DNA of 64,000 nucleotides from Candidatus Daviesbacteria bacterium (GCA_028687915.1 JAQTZF010000001.1:62001-126000), one strand, 5' to 3'. Positions 1 to 8,726 are shown, counted from the stretch's first letter. Notes: generated by a model from the letters alone, not told the origin. Program-made: numbers and translations.

Positions 1-266
1 GTGGTTTTTATGATCCTGATTTGTATTTGGCAAATAGTGAACAACTAAAGATAGTTGATAACCATGGAAATTTCGATGTACAAAATAATGGTTCTATTAT
101 TGATAAGATTGGTGCCTTTACCCAACTTGTAGTCGGAAAAATTCAAGCTGGAATTATTGAAACCAAACAATTAATTGTTAATGGAGTAAATATATTAGAT
201 AGACTTGATTCCCAACAAAAAGAAATTGATGCTCTAAAAGCAGAAATCGAGAACCTAAAGAAGTAA
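1..266 (+). CDS. C-terminal end of a large surface protein (5' end outside window)
   Basis: The reading frame is open from the first bases of the window to a TAA at 264-266, so only about 88 C-terminal residues are seen and no start is assigned. The end is typical of long CPR surface or tail-fibre-like proteins: a short beta-rich stretch (IIDKIGAFTQLVVGKIQ) followed by an amphipathic segment (AGIIETKQLIVNGVNIL) and a charged coiled coil to the stop (QQKEIDALKAEIENLKK). Such tails probably trimerise or anchor the protein (inference). It is followed 15 bp later by two exported proteins on the same strand, so the three may form one cell-surface operon. Confidence 0.7.
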   Translation, partial: GFYDPDLYLANSEQLKIVDNHGNFDVQNNGSIIDKIGAFTQLVVGKIQAGIIETKQLIVNGVNILDRLDSQQKEIDALKAEIENLKK

Positions 267-281
267 TTTACCATTTTAAAT

Positions 282-1139
282 ATGTCTAAGAAAATATTAA
301 TTTTACCAATTATTATGGTTTTAATCGCTGCCTTTTTGGGTGGCTATTTTTTACTTTTTAAACAAACTCCTCTCCCTGCTATTCAAACCACTTCTCCTAA
401 TATTTTATATTTAACAAACCCTATAACTTCTTTTTCAGGAAAAATAGAAGCTGTTAGCGGAAATATCATTACAGTAAACCGAGAAATAAATTTACCACAA
501 CCAAACCAGGGGTTATTAAACAAAGCTACATCTAAAAAAATTACTTATAAAATCCTGATTGGGAAAAATACCGTTATCAGTAAAATCACAAGCAAGGTAC
601 CTTACCTCTTTAAGTCGCCTGTTGCTACAGCATCAAATTCTGTAAATAAGCAATTAACTAATAAGGATCTGCAGATTGGTCAAACTATATACGCAATATC
701 TAATACAGACCTTCGCACTTTAACTGGCGACCAACTTGAAGCGTCTGTAATTGACATCTCGCCAAATGAATTCTCTATTAATGGAAAAATCAATGCTATT
801 AAAGGGAATGAATTAATCATTAGGGGCTCTGCTTCCACCCTCCTGTCTGAAATTGGAATAGTTCCCAATGCTATGCCACAAGAAAAAAACTACACTATAA
901 CGATTGATCAAAATACAGAAATATCAAACAGTATCGCATCAAATAATCCTGCCATACCTTCAAAACCAGAAAAATATTTATTATCAGATCTTAAAAAAGA
1001 CCAATTAGTAACAATTTATGCTGAAGGTGATATGAACACAGATCAAAAATTTATTTCATTAAGAGTTATTCCTTTTTTACCAAATCTTCCAACAGCTACT
1101 CCTCAAGCAACACAATCTAGCACACAAAAACCAAAATGA
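282..1139 (+). CDS. Membrane-anchored hypothetical protein, DUF5666-like beta domains
   Basis: 285 residues. An N-terminal signal anchor (about residues 4-25, IILPIIMVLIAAFLGGYFLL region) is followed by an extracytoplasmic part. Two similar blocks, 'FSGKIEAVSGNIITVNREI' (about 50-70) and 'FSINGKINAIKGNELIIRG' (about 160-180), each followed by a 'TITIDQNTEIS'-type strand, resemble the repeated small beta barrels of DUF5666 proteins. The C-terminus is Pro/Thr/Gln-rich and low complexity. Its stop overlaps the next start (ATGA at 1136-1139), so the two genes are translationally coupled. The function is unknown; a role in surface structure is inferred only from the neighbours. Confidence 0.75.
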   Translation: MSKKILILPIIMVLIAAFLGGYFLLFKQTPLPAIQTTSPNILYLTNPITSFSGKIEAVSGNIITVNREINLPQPNQGLLNKATSKKITYKILIGKNTVISKITSKVPYLFKSPVATASNSVNKQLTNKDLQIGQTIYAISNTDLRTLTGDQLEASVIDISPNEFSINGKINAIKGNELIIRGSASTLLSEIGIVPNAMPQEKNYTITIDQNTEISNSIASNNPAIPSKPEKYLLSDLKKDQLVTIYAEGDMNTDQKFISLRVIPFLPNLPTATPQATQSSTQKPK

Positions 1140-2095
1140 GTCTAAACAAAGTTTTACTTGGGTTAATTCTATCTTTAATTATTTTTCCCACAGCTGCAAA
1201 TGCAGAAATAGCTACTGTTGGTGATTGGATTGGACTTTTTAAACAGAGCGAGACAGGTAACTTAAAAAGTAATACCTACCAGCATTGTACAGGTTTAACT
1301 ACTCAAGCTTGCTGGGTTTACACTAGCAACTGCACTCAAACAGTCGGCTCAAGCCCACAAATCAGCAGAAATGGCATTACTCCTAATCCTACTCCGTGTG
1401 CTTTTAACCTTAGCCCCACCCCAGCTCCTGGTGATTATTATGTTTTTCGAATGTACGCTAATAATAAAGAAAGCGCTGATGCTGTAATTGCAACTTCAAC
1501 TAACCCATTTTCTTTTGGTGCTGCTGCTACACCCACTCCTATTCCCGCTTCAGGAAAACTATATCGTATAACAGGACATTTAACTATAAATAGTGACATA
1601 ACTGTAAATGAAACAGGAATTATTTTTGTAGATGGAAACCTTTATATAAATACTGATATAAAATCTCTTCCTTCTACTAGCACTACTACTCCCAATGCTA
1701 AAAAAGGACTTGTATTTATAGTTAAAGGGAGTATTTATATAAAACGTACCGTTGAAACAGTTAATGCTTATTTAATAGCCAATGGAAAAGATAATACTGG
1801 CGCTGATATCAACCCACCATTTTGTAGTGCTTGGGACGGAACTACTCCTCCTGCATCAGACGGTACAAATTGTGTAGATTTTCAAGATGCTGATAATGAC
1901 ACGCTGCGAAAAAAACTTACTATAAATGGTGCGGTAATTTCCTTAAATAACTCTATCTCACCTAATTTTACCAGAAGAAAGTATGTTGCAGCCGGAGACG
2001 AACCCGCTGAAACAATAAATTTCGAACCAAAATACCTAGTTGTTTTAAAAGATATATTTTCAAGTGATGTAAAGGTTTGGAGAGAAGTTCAATGA
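1136..2095 (+). CDS. Exported hypothetical protein with repetitive beta strands
   Basis: 319 residues with a clear signal peptide (MSLNKVLLGLILSLIIFPTAANA, cleavage after ANA). After a Cys-containing N-terminal domain comes a stretch with short repeating beta motifs (LYRITGHLTINSDITV, IIFVDGNLYINTDI, LVFIVKGSIYIKR) that looks like a right-handed beta-solenoid. Such pieces occur in CPR proteins next to pilin or surface genes (family impression, not a firm assignment). The start overlaps the upstream stop by 4 bp. It ends just before a perfect hairpin shared with convergent uppS. Confidence 0.75.
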   Translation: MSLNKVLLGLILSLIIFPTAANAEIATVGDWIGLFKQSETGNLKSNTYQHCTGLTTQACWVYTSNCTQTVGSSPQISRNGITPNPTPCAFNLSPTPAPGDYYVFRMYANNKESADAVIATSTNPFSFGAAATPTPIPASGKLYRITGHLTINSDITVNETGIIFVDGNLYINTDIKSLPSTSTTTPNAKKGLVFIVKGSIYIKRTVETVNAYLIANGKDNTGADINPPFCSAWDGTTPPASDGTNCVDFQDADNDTLRKKLTINGAVISLNNSISPNFTRRKYVAAGDEPAETINFEPKYLVVLKDIFSSDVKVWREVQ

Positions 2096-2096
2096 A

Positions 2097-2122
2097 AGTA
2101 AAGTCTTTAGACTTTACTTTCC
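2097..2122. terminator. Perfect hairpin between convergent genes
   Basis: GAAAGTAAAGTC and GACTTTACTTTC form a 12-bp perfect stem around a 4-nt TTTA loop. It lies between the stop of the exported protein (2095) and the last codons of uppS, whose TAA sits inside the hairpin. The arms are A/T-rich, so T tracts occur on both strands and it could end transcription in both directions. Confidence 0.55.
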
Positions 2123-2818
2123 AAAATTTCTTTTCTGTTCTTGATACCAAATAACGGCTTTTTTTAATTCTTCTGGTGTAAAATCAGGCCACAAAACTTT
2201 AGTAAAATATAATTCTGAATAAGCAGTTTGCCACAATAAAAAGTTTGAAAGCCTACTATAACCCCCTGTTCTAATAACTAAATCAGGATCTGCTTGTCCT
2301 GTTGTATATAAGTGTTTAGAAATTAATTCATCGTTAATTTTATTAACATCAATTCCTTCTTTAATTAACTCTTTAATAGCTTCAACAATTTCTTTTTTTC
2401 CTCCATAATTTAAAGCAACATTTACTCTGATAGATTCATTCTTAATGTAAACTTTTTTTAAATTTTCAATTACTTTTCTAACAGAACTTGGCAAACCCTC
2501 CAACTCACCTAAAACATCCACCCTAACACCTTTTTCTGCAAGTTTCTTAACTTTACTTTTAAAGCCCCAGGTAATCAAATGAAAAAGTCCAGACATTTCC
2601 CTCTTTGCTCTCTCTTTTATGTTCTCAGTAGATAATGCGTAAACTGTTAAAGTTTTAACACCCATTTGAGCTGCTGACGCTATTATATTTTCTAGAGTAT
2701 CTGCTCCTGCTTCGTGCCCTTTACCTTCCGGCAAACCTCTTTGTCTCGCCCATCTACGATTTCCATCCATAATAATGGCAATATGCTGGGGAATATTTTC
2801 CGCTGTCTCTGATTTCAT
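2114..2818 (-). CDS. uppS: Undecaprenyl diphosphate synthase (UppS)
   Basis: Cis-prenyltransferase that condenses isopentenyl diphosphate units onto farnesyl diphosphate to make the C55 lipid carrier for peptidoglycan and other wall polymers. The signature 'HIAIIMDGNRRWARQRG' at the N-terminus carries the catalytic Asp and the diphosphate-binding Arg residues. 'NVALNYGGKKEIVEA' in the middle and 'DLVIRTGGYSRLSNFLLWQ' near the C-terminus are the other family blocks. I chose the ATG at 2818 (MKSETAENIPQ) over a TTG six codons upstream; the length of 234 is normal. Together with the polyprenyl synthase at 7538, ispG and ispH, it indicates isoprenoid synthesis rather than pure scavenging. Confidence 0.95.
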   Translation of the reverse strand: MKSETAENIPQHIAIIMDGNRRWARQRGLPEGKGHEAGADTLENIIASAAQMGVKTLTVYALSTENIKERAKREMSGLFHLITWGFKSKVKKLAEKGVRVDVLGELEGLPSSVRKVIENLKKVYIKNESIRVNVALNYGGKKEIVEAIKELIKEGIDVNKINDELISKHLYTTGQADPDLVIRTGGYSRLSNFLLWQTAYSELYFTKVLWPDFTPEELKKAVIWYQEQKRNFGK

Positions 2819-2875
2819 ATCTAGCAAGATTAACAAATATTTTCATAAATCTCAATCCGCTGGTACAATAGCTAA

Positions 2876-4114
2876 ATGAAAATTGCAATTTTAGGTGCAG
2901 GATTTACAGGATTAACAGCTGCATTAAAGCTGGCCCAAGATGGCCATGAAGTAACTATTTTTGAAAAAGAATCTATTGTAGGAGGTTTGGCTAGTGGTTT
3001 TAAGATAAAAGGATGGAATTGGTATTTAGATAAAACATACCATCACCTTTTCACTAATGATTCATCAGCTATTAGCTTAGCAAGTACTGTCAATCAAAAA
3101 CTAATTACAAAACGGCCAGAAACTGCGGTGTTAGTGAAGAATCAAATGTCTGCGTTTGATTCGCCAATTACATTAATAAAATTTTCAATACTACCTATTA
3201 TTGATCGTCTCAGGGTTGGTGTTTGTACTTTTTATTTAAAATATATTACTTCTCCAAAATATATAAACCACCATTACGCACTTATTTGGCTCACAAAATT
3301 TATGGGAAAAAATGCAACAGAAATGATTTGGAATCCTCTTTTTGAAGGTAAGTTTGGTGCACAAAAACATATTATTTCTTTAACTTGGTTCTGGGCCAGA
3401 ATTAAAAAAAGAACCCCTTCTTTAATATATCCTGAGGGAGGTTTCCAAACATTTGCAGAAAAAGTACAAAGTGAAGCAGAAAAGCACAGGGTTAAATTTA
3501 ACTTTAATTCTGAAATTTCCAACATCTCATCACTTAACACTAAGTTTGATAAAATCATTGTAACTTTACCTACGCAAGTTTTTAATAAAGTTGCTAAATT
3601 ACCAATTGCCTATCAAAAAAAGCTTAACTCTATTCCTCATTTAAGTGCCCTAAATTTAATTTTAGTGCTAAAAAAACCATTTTTTATAAAAGAAACTTAC
3701 TGGTTAAATATTACTGATCAATCCTTTCCTTTCTTAGTATTAGCCGAACACACAAACTTTATGGAGAAAAAATATTATAACAATCAACATATTTTATATA
3801 TTGGCTGTTATTTACCAGAAAATCACCCTTACCTAAAGATGTCTTCCAAAAAACTTTTAAAATTATTTGACCCCTATTTAAAAAAGATTAATTCCTCTTA
3901 TTCTTCATCAATTATCACAAGTTATCTTTTTACTCACTCAAATGCCCAACCAATTGTTGCTCCGGATTATAAGGAAAAAATCCCTGATTTTAAAACACCT
4001 CTCAGAAATGTTTATCTGGCAAACCTAGATATGGTTTACCCCTGGGATAGAGGTGTAAATTATGCTATTAAATTAGGTGAGGATATTGCTAAAATAATTA
4101 GTAAGGAAAAATAA
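2876..4114 (+). CDS. FAD-dependent amine-oxidase-like oxidoreductase
   Basis: 412 residues. The N-terminal Rossmann motif 'MKIAILGAGFTGLTAALKL' and the following 'FEKESIVGGLA' are the FAD-binding signature of the amine oxidase / protoporphyrinogen oxidase / UDP-galactopyranose mutase-like group. The C-terminus 'NVYLANLDMVYPWDRGVNYAIKLGEDIA' is the second FAD-contact motif. The substrate cannot be told; a sugar or lipid precursor of the envelope is plausible because the next gene, 2 bp downstream, is a DUF2298 membrane protein. A TACAAT box ends 6 nt before the ATG, which suggests a leaderless mRNA. Confidence 0.85.
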   Translation: MKIAILGAGFTGLTAALKLAQDGHEVTIFEKESIVGGLASGFKIKGWNWYLDKTYHHLFTNDSSAISLASTVNQKLITKRPETAVLVKNQMSAFDSPITLIKFSILPIIDRLRVGVCTFYLKYITSPKYINHHYALIWLTKFMGKNATEMIWNPLFEGKFGAQKHIISLTWFWARIKKRTPSLIYPEGGFQTFAEKVQSEAEKHRVKFNFNSEISNISSLNTKFDKIIVTLPTQVFNKVAKLPIAYQKKLNSIPHLSALNLILVLKKPFFIKETYWLNITDQSFPFLVLAEHTNFMEKKYYNNQHILYIGCYLPENHPYLKMSSKKLLKLFDPYLKKINSSYSSSIITSYLFTHSNAQPIVAPDYKEKIPDFKTPLRNVYLANLDMVYPWDRGVNYAIKLGEDIAKIISKEK

Positions 4115-4116
4115 AG

Positions 4117-6258
4117 ATGCTTATTAGTGATCTGCTCTTGGAAACAAATTGGTGGTTAATATTGTTAGTACTGGGATTAATCTTTTTACCTATCACCTCT
4201 TTAATTTTTAAATCTTTTTTTGATAAAGGATATATATTTTCTAAAATATTAGGAATGCTTTTTGTTAGCTACCTTGTTTGGCTTATTGCCAGTCTAAAGA
4301 TTTTACCTTTTAACTTTTTATTAATTTCTATTACACTTCTAATCTTCTCGCTGATTAATATAGCTTTATTAGTTAGGTATAAACTCGTTGCTGTTTTTAA
4401 AAGGCATTTATGGATTTTTATTATGGAGGAAGCAACCTTTTTAACCGGCTTTTTATTTTGGAGTTATATTAAAGCACATGAACCTTCTATCCATGGTTTA
4501 GAAAAGTTTATGGATTTTGGGTTTATTAATTCTCTTTTAAGATCAGATTTCTTTCCTCCCTCTGATATGTGGCTTACTCCTTTATCCATAAATTATTATT
4601 ATTTCGGGCACCTTGTTACTGCAGTACTTATAAAATTATCCACAGTCCCTCCAGAAATTGGTTACAATTTAATGTTGACCTCATTATTTGGACTTACGCT
4701 TGCTGCATCTTTCTCTATTGGTGCCAATCTGTATAACCTCTTTCTAAGGACTTCTAAATCACCTACCATAAACAAAACATTAATCATTATAGCTGGCTTC
4801 CTAAGTGCCTTCCTGGTCACTCTGGGAGGTAATTTACATACCATTTATATCTTTTTCCAAAGCTACATCATGGAGGACCCAATTGCTTTTTGGAATTTAC
4901 CCGCAATGTTAAATTTAAATGGGTATTGGTACCCCAATGCAACCCGCTTTATACCTTTTACCATACATGAATTTCCTATCTATTCTTTCGTAGTCTCAGA
5001 CTTACATGGTCATGTCCTAAATATCCCTTTTGTTCTTCTCTTAATTGCATTACTGATGGTCATCTTTTTTCAACACAAGCTTAATTCTTATTGCTTAATT
5101 CTTATTTCTTTATTAATTGCGATTTTTCTAATGACAAACTTTCTAGATGCTCCGATTTATTTGCTGATAATTTTTATAGTCCTTGTTATGAGAAAAAGGA
5201 CTATTCAACTAGCTTTTTTTGGGATTCCATTTTTTACACAAATTGCCAAAAAGATGACCATGATAGTTTTCTTTGCCATCCTCTTTTCACTTCCTTTTTG
5301 GTTATCTTTTAAACCTTTTGGTTCGGGAATTGGTGTAGTATGTGCACCCTTATTTTTAACAAATATGGGTCATGTAGGTCCATTTCTTTTTGAAGCTGAT
5401 CATTGTGCCCGCTCCCCTTTCTGGATGTTATTAATCCTCTGGGGCTTCCCATTATTTATTTTATTGGCTTTTCTTTTTAAACACTTAGACTTTGCTCATT
5501 TAAAATTGATTAAAAATTTGAAATTTAAAATTTATAATTCTGTAGATATTTTGGCTATCACTTTTTCTGTAACTGCTTTTATTTTAATCCTCATTCCAGA
5601 ATTTTTATATGTCAAAGATATTTACCCCGCTCATTATCGGGCTAACACAGTTTTTAAGTTTGGTTATCAGGCTTTTATTATTCTGGGGCTTATGTCAGGC
5701 TATATGATTACAAGATTCTTCTTAAATCTTAAATCATTTATCCTGAAACTAATCTTTGTAAGTTTATTCTTTTTAGTTGCCATCTATCCCTATTTTGCCA
5801 TTAATTCATACTTTAATAATCTAAATAATTACACCGGGTTAAATGGATTAAGCTGGCTACAAAATTCATATCCTGCTGACTATGAAGCTATTACATGGAT
5901 CAACCAAAATATTTCCAACCAACCAGTAATCTTAGAGGCTCAAGGTGATTCCTACTCTGATTTTGCAAGAGTTTCTGCTAATACAGGTTTACCCACAGTA
6001 ATCGGATGGACTGTCCATGAGTGGCTTTGGAGAGGAAGCTATGACGAACCTGGTAAAAGAGTTGAAGATGTAAAACAACTTTATGAAAGCGAAGATTTAA
6101 ATCTAACTAACCAGCTAATTCAAAAATATAAAATAAAATATATTTTTATCGGAGCATTGGAGAAGCAAAAATATACAAACTTAAATGAAAATAAATTTAA
6201 AAATTTAGGGGAAATAGTTTTTGAAAACAATCAAACTAGAGTCTACCAAATTTTCTAA
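4117..6258 (+). CDS. DUF2298 (Chlor_Arch_YYY) polytopic membrane protein
   Basis: 713 residues with roughly 14 hydrophobic segments and a soluble C-terminal domain from about residue 580. The block 'LLRSDFFPPSDMWLTPLSIN', followed by 'YYYFGHLVTA', and the 'VSDLHGHVLNIPF' motif are hallmarks of DUF2298, a GT-C-like family seen in Archaea, Chloroflexi and CPR. The biochemical role is not established; glycosyl transfer at the membrane is a common suggestion. It sits 2 bp after the FAD oxidoreductase, so the two are very likely co-transcribed. Residues around 'LIKNLKFKIYNSV' (5506-5540) are encoded by an AT-rich repeat-like stretch. Confidence 0.85.
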   Translation: MLISDLLLETNWWLILLVLGLIFLPITSLIFKSFFDKGYIFSKILGMLFVSYLVWLIASLKILPFNFLLISITLLIFSLINIALLVRYKLVAVFKRHLWIFIMEEATFLTGFLFWSYIKAHEPSIHGLEKFMDFGFINSLLRSDFFPPSDMWLTPLSINYYYFGHLVTAVLIKLSTVPPEIGYNLMLTSLFGLTLAASFSIGANLYNLFLRTSKSPTINKTLIIIAGFLSAFLVTLGGNLHTIYIFFQSYIMEDPIAFWNLPAMLNLNGYWYPNATRFIPFTIHEFPIYSFVVSDLHGHVLNIPFVLLLIALLMVIFFQHKLNSYCLILISLLIAIFLMTNFLDAPIYLLIIFIVLVMRKRTIQLAFFGIPFFTQIAKKMTMIVFFAILFSLPFWLSFKPFGSGIGVVCAPLFLTNMGHVGPFLFEADHCARSPFWMLLILWGFPLFILLAFLFKHLDFAHLKLIKNLKFKIYNSVDILAITFSVTAFILILIPEFLYVKDIYPAHYRANTVFKFGYQAFIILGLMSGYMITRFFLNLKSFILKLIFVSLFFLVAIYPYFAINSYFNNLNNYTGLNGLSWLQNSYPADYEAITWINQNISNQPVILEAQGDSYSDFARVSANTGLPTVIGWTVHEWLWRGSYDEPGKRVEDVKQLYESEDLNLTNQLIQKYKIKYIFIGALEKQKYTNLNENKFKNLGEIVFENNQTRVYQIF

Positions 6259-6268
6259 AAAAAATATT

Positions 6269-6434
6269 GTACTTTGCTCACTTGGAACAAAGACTGTTAA
6301 AAATTTTCTGAAGTTGATATCAGGGGGAGGTCCGGTTATACCGGAGGGGGTAAACTTTCCCCCGATAATCAACGAAGAAAATTTAGGTCGACTTCCTGTG
6401 AGCAGAGTTTTGGTACTTTTGCGACCAAAAGTAC
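6269..6434. repeat. Long imperfect inverted repeat with internal hairpins
   Basis: Fills the gap between two convergent genes. The left arm (from GTAC at 6269) and right arm (to GTAC at 6413-6416) pair over about 60 nt with bulges, for example GCTCAC with GTGAGC and AAATTTTCT...TTGAT...GGGGGA with TCCCCC...ATCAA...AGAAAATTT. The tip holds a perfect TCCGGT-TAT-ACCGGA. A second small hairpin, GTACTTTT-GCGACC-AAAAGTAC, closes the right side (6413-6434). It could terminate both genes or be a small repeat element; only this copy is seen in the window. Confidence 0.6.
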
Positions 6435-6445
6435 AAATAACAAAT

Positions 6446-6976
6446 TTAGAGTTTTACTACTTCTTCAAAAGGATATATCCAAACTTGGATTGTTCTTTGT
6501 CTGATTGGGTTAACGCCTGTTCCATCTCGACCATCAAATTCAAAAGCACCTATTTCCTGATACTTACCCAAAGCTAATTTGCCATCATGGATTGGAATAG
6601 AAACAGTTGGTTGAGTATAAAGCATAGACCTAATGTGACTGGCAGCATCATACTCCAAATCTATTTCGTCACACAAAGGATTATCCTGACAACGATGACA
6701 AAAATCTCCTGTAGGATAACAAAAATCTTTTTGAGCTTTATGAGCACGGGTATCTGTGGGAGTATTCTTTAAAGCATATTCCACAAAATCTTTAACTAAA
6801 TTTGGCTCACAAATTTCCTGAACCAATACCCCCATTGTGGTATGTCTTGAATTAATTACCACTAATCCATTTTTAACTTTACTTTTTGAAACTGCTTTTC
6901 TAACATCATCTGTGATGTTATTTAAACATGTGTATTCTGTTGAAGGAAATTTAAGCTCTTTTAAAAAAGTTTTCAT
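6446..6976 (-). CDS. YjbQ family protein with an extra Cys-rich insert
   Basis: 176 residues. YjbQ/UPF0047 proteins are small beta-rich enzymes with reported secondary thiamine-phosphate synthase activity; their true role is unsettled. Family blocks seen: 'VINSRHTTMGVLVQE', 'ASHIRSML', 'VSIPIHDGKLALGKYQEI' and 'FEFDGRD'. Between the first two is an insert with a Cys-x6-Cys-x2-Cys-x5-Cys pattern (FCYPTGDFCHRCQDNPLC), which could bind a metal (inference). It diverges from the sigma factor at 6996 with only 19 bp between the starts, so both promoters must overlap coding DNA or be leaderless. Confidence 0.85.
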   Translation of the reverse strand: MKTFLKELKFPSTEYTCLNNITDDVRKAVSKSKVKNGLVVINSRHTTMGVLVQEICEPNLVKDFVEYALKNTPTDTRAHKAQKDFCYPTGDFCHRCQDNPLCDEIDLEYDAASHIRSMLYTQPTVSIPIHDGKLALGKYQEIGAFEFDGRDGTGVNPIRQRTIQVWIYPFEEVVKL

Positions 6977-6995
6977 TTGTATATAGTATTAGTCT

Positions 6996-7541
6996 ATGCC
7001 AGTGCCAGAAACCCCACACTCTTTTGAGAAGTTGTATCGTAAGTGTGCTCTGCCTTTAATGAAATTTTTAATCAGAAAAATGGGTGGTAATCAAATTGCA
7101 GCAGAAGAAGTTTTTTCAAATACAGTATTTGCAGCCTGGAAAGGGTTCCATACTTTTGAACATAAATCAAAATTTTTTACCTGGATGTGCAGAATTGCCT
7201 TAAATAAAGCAGCAGATTATTACCGCGGACAAATTCATTATGAATCCCACCTCATTGCCCCTACCCTAATAGATCTAGCTAATATTAAAGATAAAAATTT
7301 AACTCCTGATGAAAAAGCTTCTCTTGATGAAATTAGATCTTGTGTCCATGATTGTCTAGATCTTTTACCAGATGATAAAAGAAATCTACTATATCTTCGG
7401 TATTGGAAAGATATGACCATTAAAGGAATTGCAGAAACTTTTAATATTTCTGAACGAGCTGCAGAGGGAAAAGTCTACCGGGCAAAGTTAGCTTTCAGAG
7501 AGGCTGTCAGTAAAAAGTATCCGGATTTAAGTGATTATTAA
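6996..7541 (+). CDS. ECF-type RNA polymerase sigma factor
   Basis: 181 residues, in the size range of group 4 (ECF) sigma factors. Region 2 is seen as 'AAEEVFSNTVFAAWKGFHTF' plus 'SKFFTWMCRIALNKAADYYR'. Region 4 is 'LPDDKRNLLYLRYWKDMTIK', then 'GIAETFNISERAAEGKVYRA', with a helix-turn-helix. No anti-sigma gene is next to it. The TATAGT box at 6982-6987 ends 8 nt before the ATG. The 3' end overlaps the convergent polyprenyl synthase by 4 bp. The regulon cannot be inferred from the window. Confidence 0.9.
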   Translation: MPVPETPHSFEKLYRKCALPLMKFLIRKMGGNQIAAEEVFSNTVFAAWKGFHTFEHKSKFFTWMCRIALNKAADYYRGQIHYESHLIAPTLIDLANIKDKNLTPDEKASLDEIRSCVHDCLDLLPDDKRNLLYLRYWKDMTIKGIAETFNISERAAEGKVYRAKLAFREAVSKKYPDLSDY

Positions 7542-8620
7542 CTAATTCTTTTAACCAAAAAGTCTGCCATTTCTTCTAAAAGTTTTGCTTTTTCAGTGTT
7601 TTTGGTAATTTTTGAAATCATCTTTTTTGCCTCGCTTACTAATTCTTCTGCCTTTTTTTGAGAATAATCCAAAGCACCAGTTTCAATAAATACATCCCTT
7701 ATTAAACCCACTTCTGTATCCCCCACTTTTCCAACCCCATAATACTTCTCTAAAATATTGTTTTGTTCTTTTGAACCATTTTGTTTAGCATAAAGTAATA
7801 AAATTGTAATTTTACCTTCTTCTATATCAGAAGTAACTGATTTGCCTAAAGCCTCCTCTTCTCCAAAAATTCCTAATATATCATCTTTAATCTGAAATGC
7901 TATACCTAATTTTTCTCCAAAAGTTTCTATACTGTTTAATAATTCTTTATCTGCTCCTGCTAACACCGCCCCTAATTGCATTGGTCCTATTAAAGTATAA
8001 AAAGCTGTTTTTAATTTACATATTTTAAAATACGTTTGCTCATCAGCCTTTCCAGATTGAGAAACTTCTACATCCAATATCTCCCCTAATCCTGTTTGGA
8101 TCATGGAATTAGAAAAAGAAAAGATAGCCTGATTTTTTTCTTTTTCTGGAAAATTAGATTCAGAGATTAATCTAAAGGCAAGAAAAAAACCAACATCCCC
8201 TAAACAAATTGTTTGAGAAATACCATAATGATTTCCACCTAACTTTTTCCAGATAGTAGGTACTGCCCGTCTTAAGTCTGATTTATCTATAATATCATCA
8301 TGGGCTAAAATCGCTGTTTGAAAGATTTCAAAAGCAGCTGCAGATTTTAAAATCTCCTTATTGTTGTCATTCTGAGTGATTAGCGAAGAATCTAGATCCT
8401 TCGTTTCACTCAGGATGACATTTCTTGCCAATTCATAACCCAATTTTACTAAAGCTCCACGAAGTCTTTTTCCACCCTTACAAGCATCAACAAAAGATTG
8501 GTTTAAAGGTACTAACTTTTCATTAATTTCCCCTACTCCTTTATTCCATTCAGCAAAAATTTCATCCATTTCCTGATTAATTTCCTGTGCAGCTGTTTGT
8601 AAATAACTTTTAAAATCCAT
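7538..8620 (-). CDS. Trans-polyprenyl diphosphate synthase with in-frame repeat insertion
   Basis: Makes farnesyl, geranylgeranyl or longer all-trans prenyl diphosphates from C5 units. 'KGGKRLRGALVKLGYELA' is the N-terminal block, 'LAHDDIIDKSDLRR' the first Asp-rich motif and 'QIKDDILGIFGEEEALGK' the second. ATG at 8620 was preferred to an upstream TTG. About 20 residues between helices (VILSETKDLDSSLITQNDN) are encoded by a 56-bp palindromic repeat and are absent from normal family members. Product length cannot be told from sequence by eye. It likely supplies UppS at 2114. Confidence 0.9.
   Translation of the reverse strand: MDFKSYLQTAAQEINQEMDEIFAEWNKGVGEINEKLVPLNQSFVDACKGGKRLRGALVKLGYELARNVILSETKDLDSSLITQNDNNKEILKSAAAFEIFQTAILAHDDIIDKSDLRRAVPTIWKKLGGNHYGISQTICLGDVGFFLAFRLISESNFPEKEKNQAIFSFSNSMIQTGLGEILDVEVSQSGKADEQTYFKICKLKTAFYTLIGPMQLGAVLAGADKELLNSIETFGEKLGIAFQIKDDILGIFGEEEALGKSVTSDIEEGKITILLLYAKQNGSKEQNNILEKYYGVGKVGDTEVGLIRDVFIETGALDYSQKKAEELVSEAKKMISKITKNTEKAKLLEEMADFLVKRIS
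8365..8420. repeat. 56-bp palindromic repeat inside a CDS
   Basis: Nested palindrome. The outer arms TGTCATTCTGAGTGA and TCACTCAGGATGACA pair with one mismatch; the inner arms CGAAGAATCT and AGATCCTTCG also pair with one mismatch. The sequence matches a repeat motif I recognise from intergenic regions of many unrelated bacteria. Here it lies in frame inside the polyprenyl synthase and is translated. Confidence 0.8.
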
Positions 8621-8658
8621 GTAGATCAATTTAACATACCAAAAGTCTTTTTTCTACT

Positions 8659-8687
8659 TTGATAAAAATGATCACATATGATATAGT
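8659..8687 (+). promoter_or_regulatory. Promoter of the ispG-ispH operon
   Basis: TTGATA (8659-8664), a 17-bp spacer and TATAGT (8682-8687) form a near-consensus sigma-70 promoter. The first ATG (8727) follows about 33 nt after the predicted start site. Confidence 0.65.
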
Positions 8688-8726
8688 TTCGCGTGTGGTT
8701 TCGCCATAAATAATTGTCTAACTAAT

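Noticed and set aside
5091..5312. 73-codon open frame on the plus strand
   Set aside because: Inside the DUF2298 gene in another frame.
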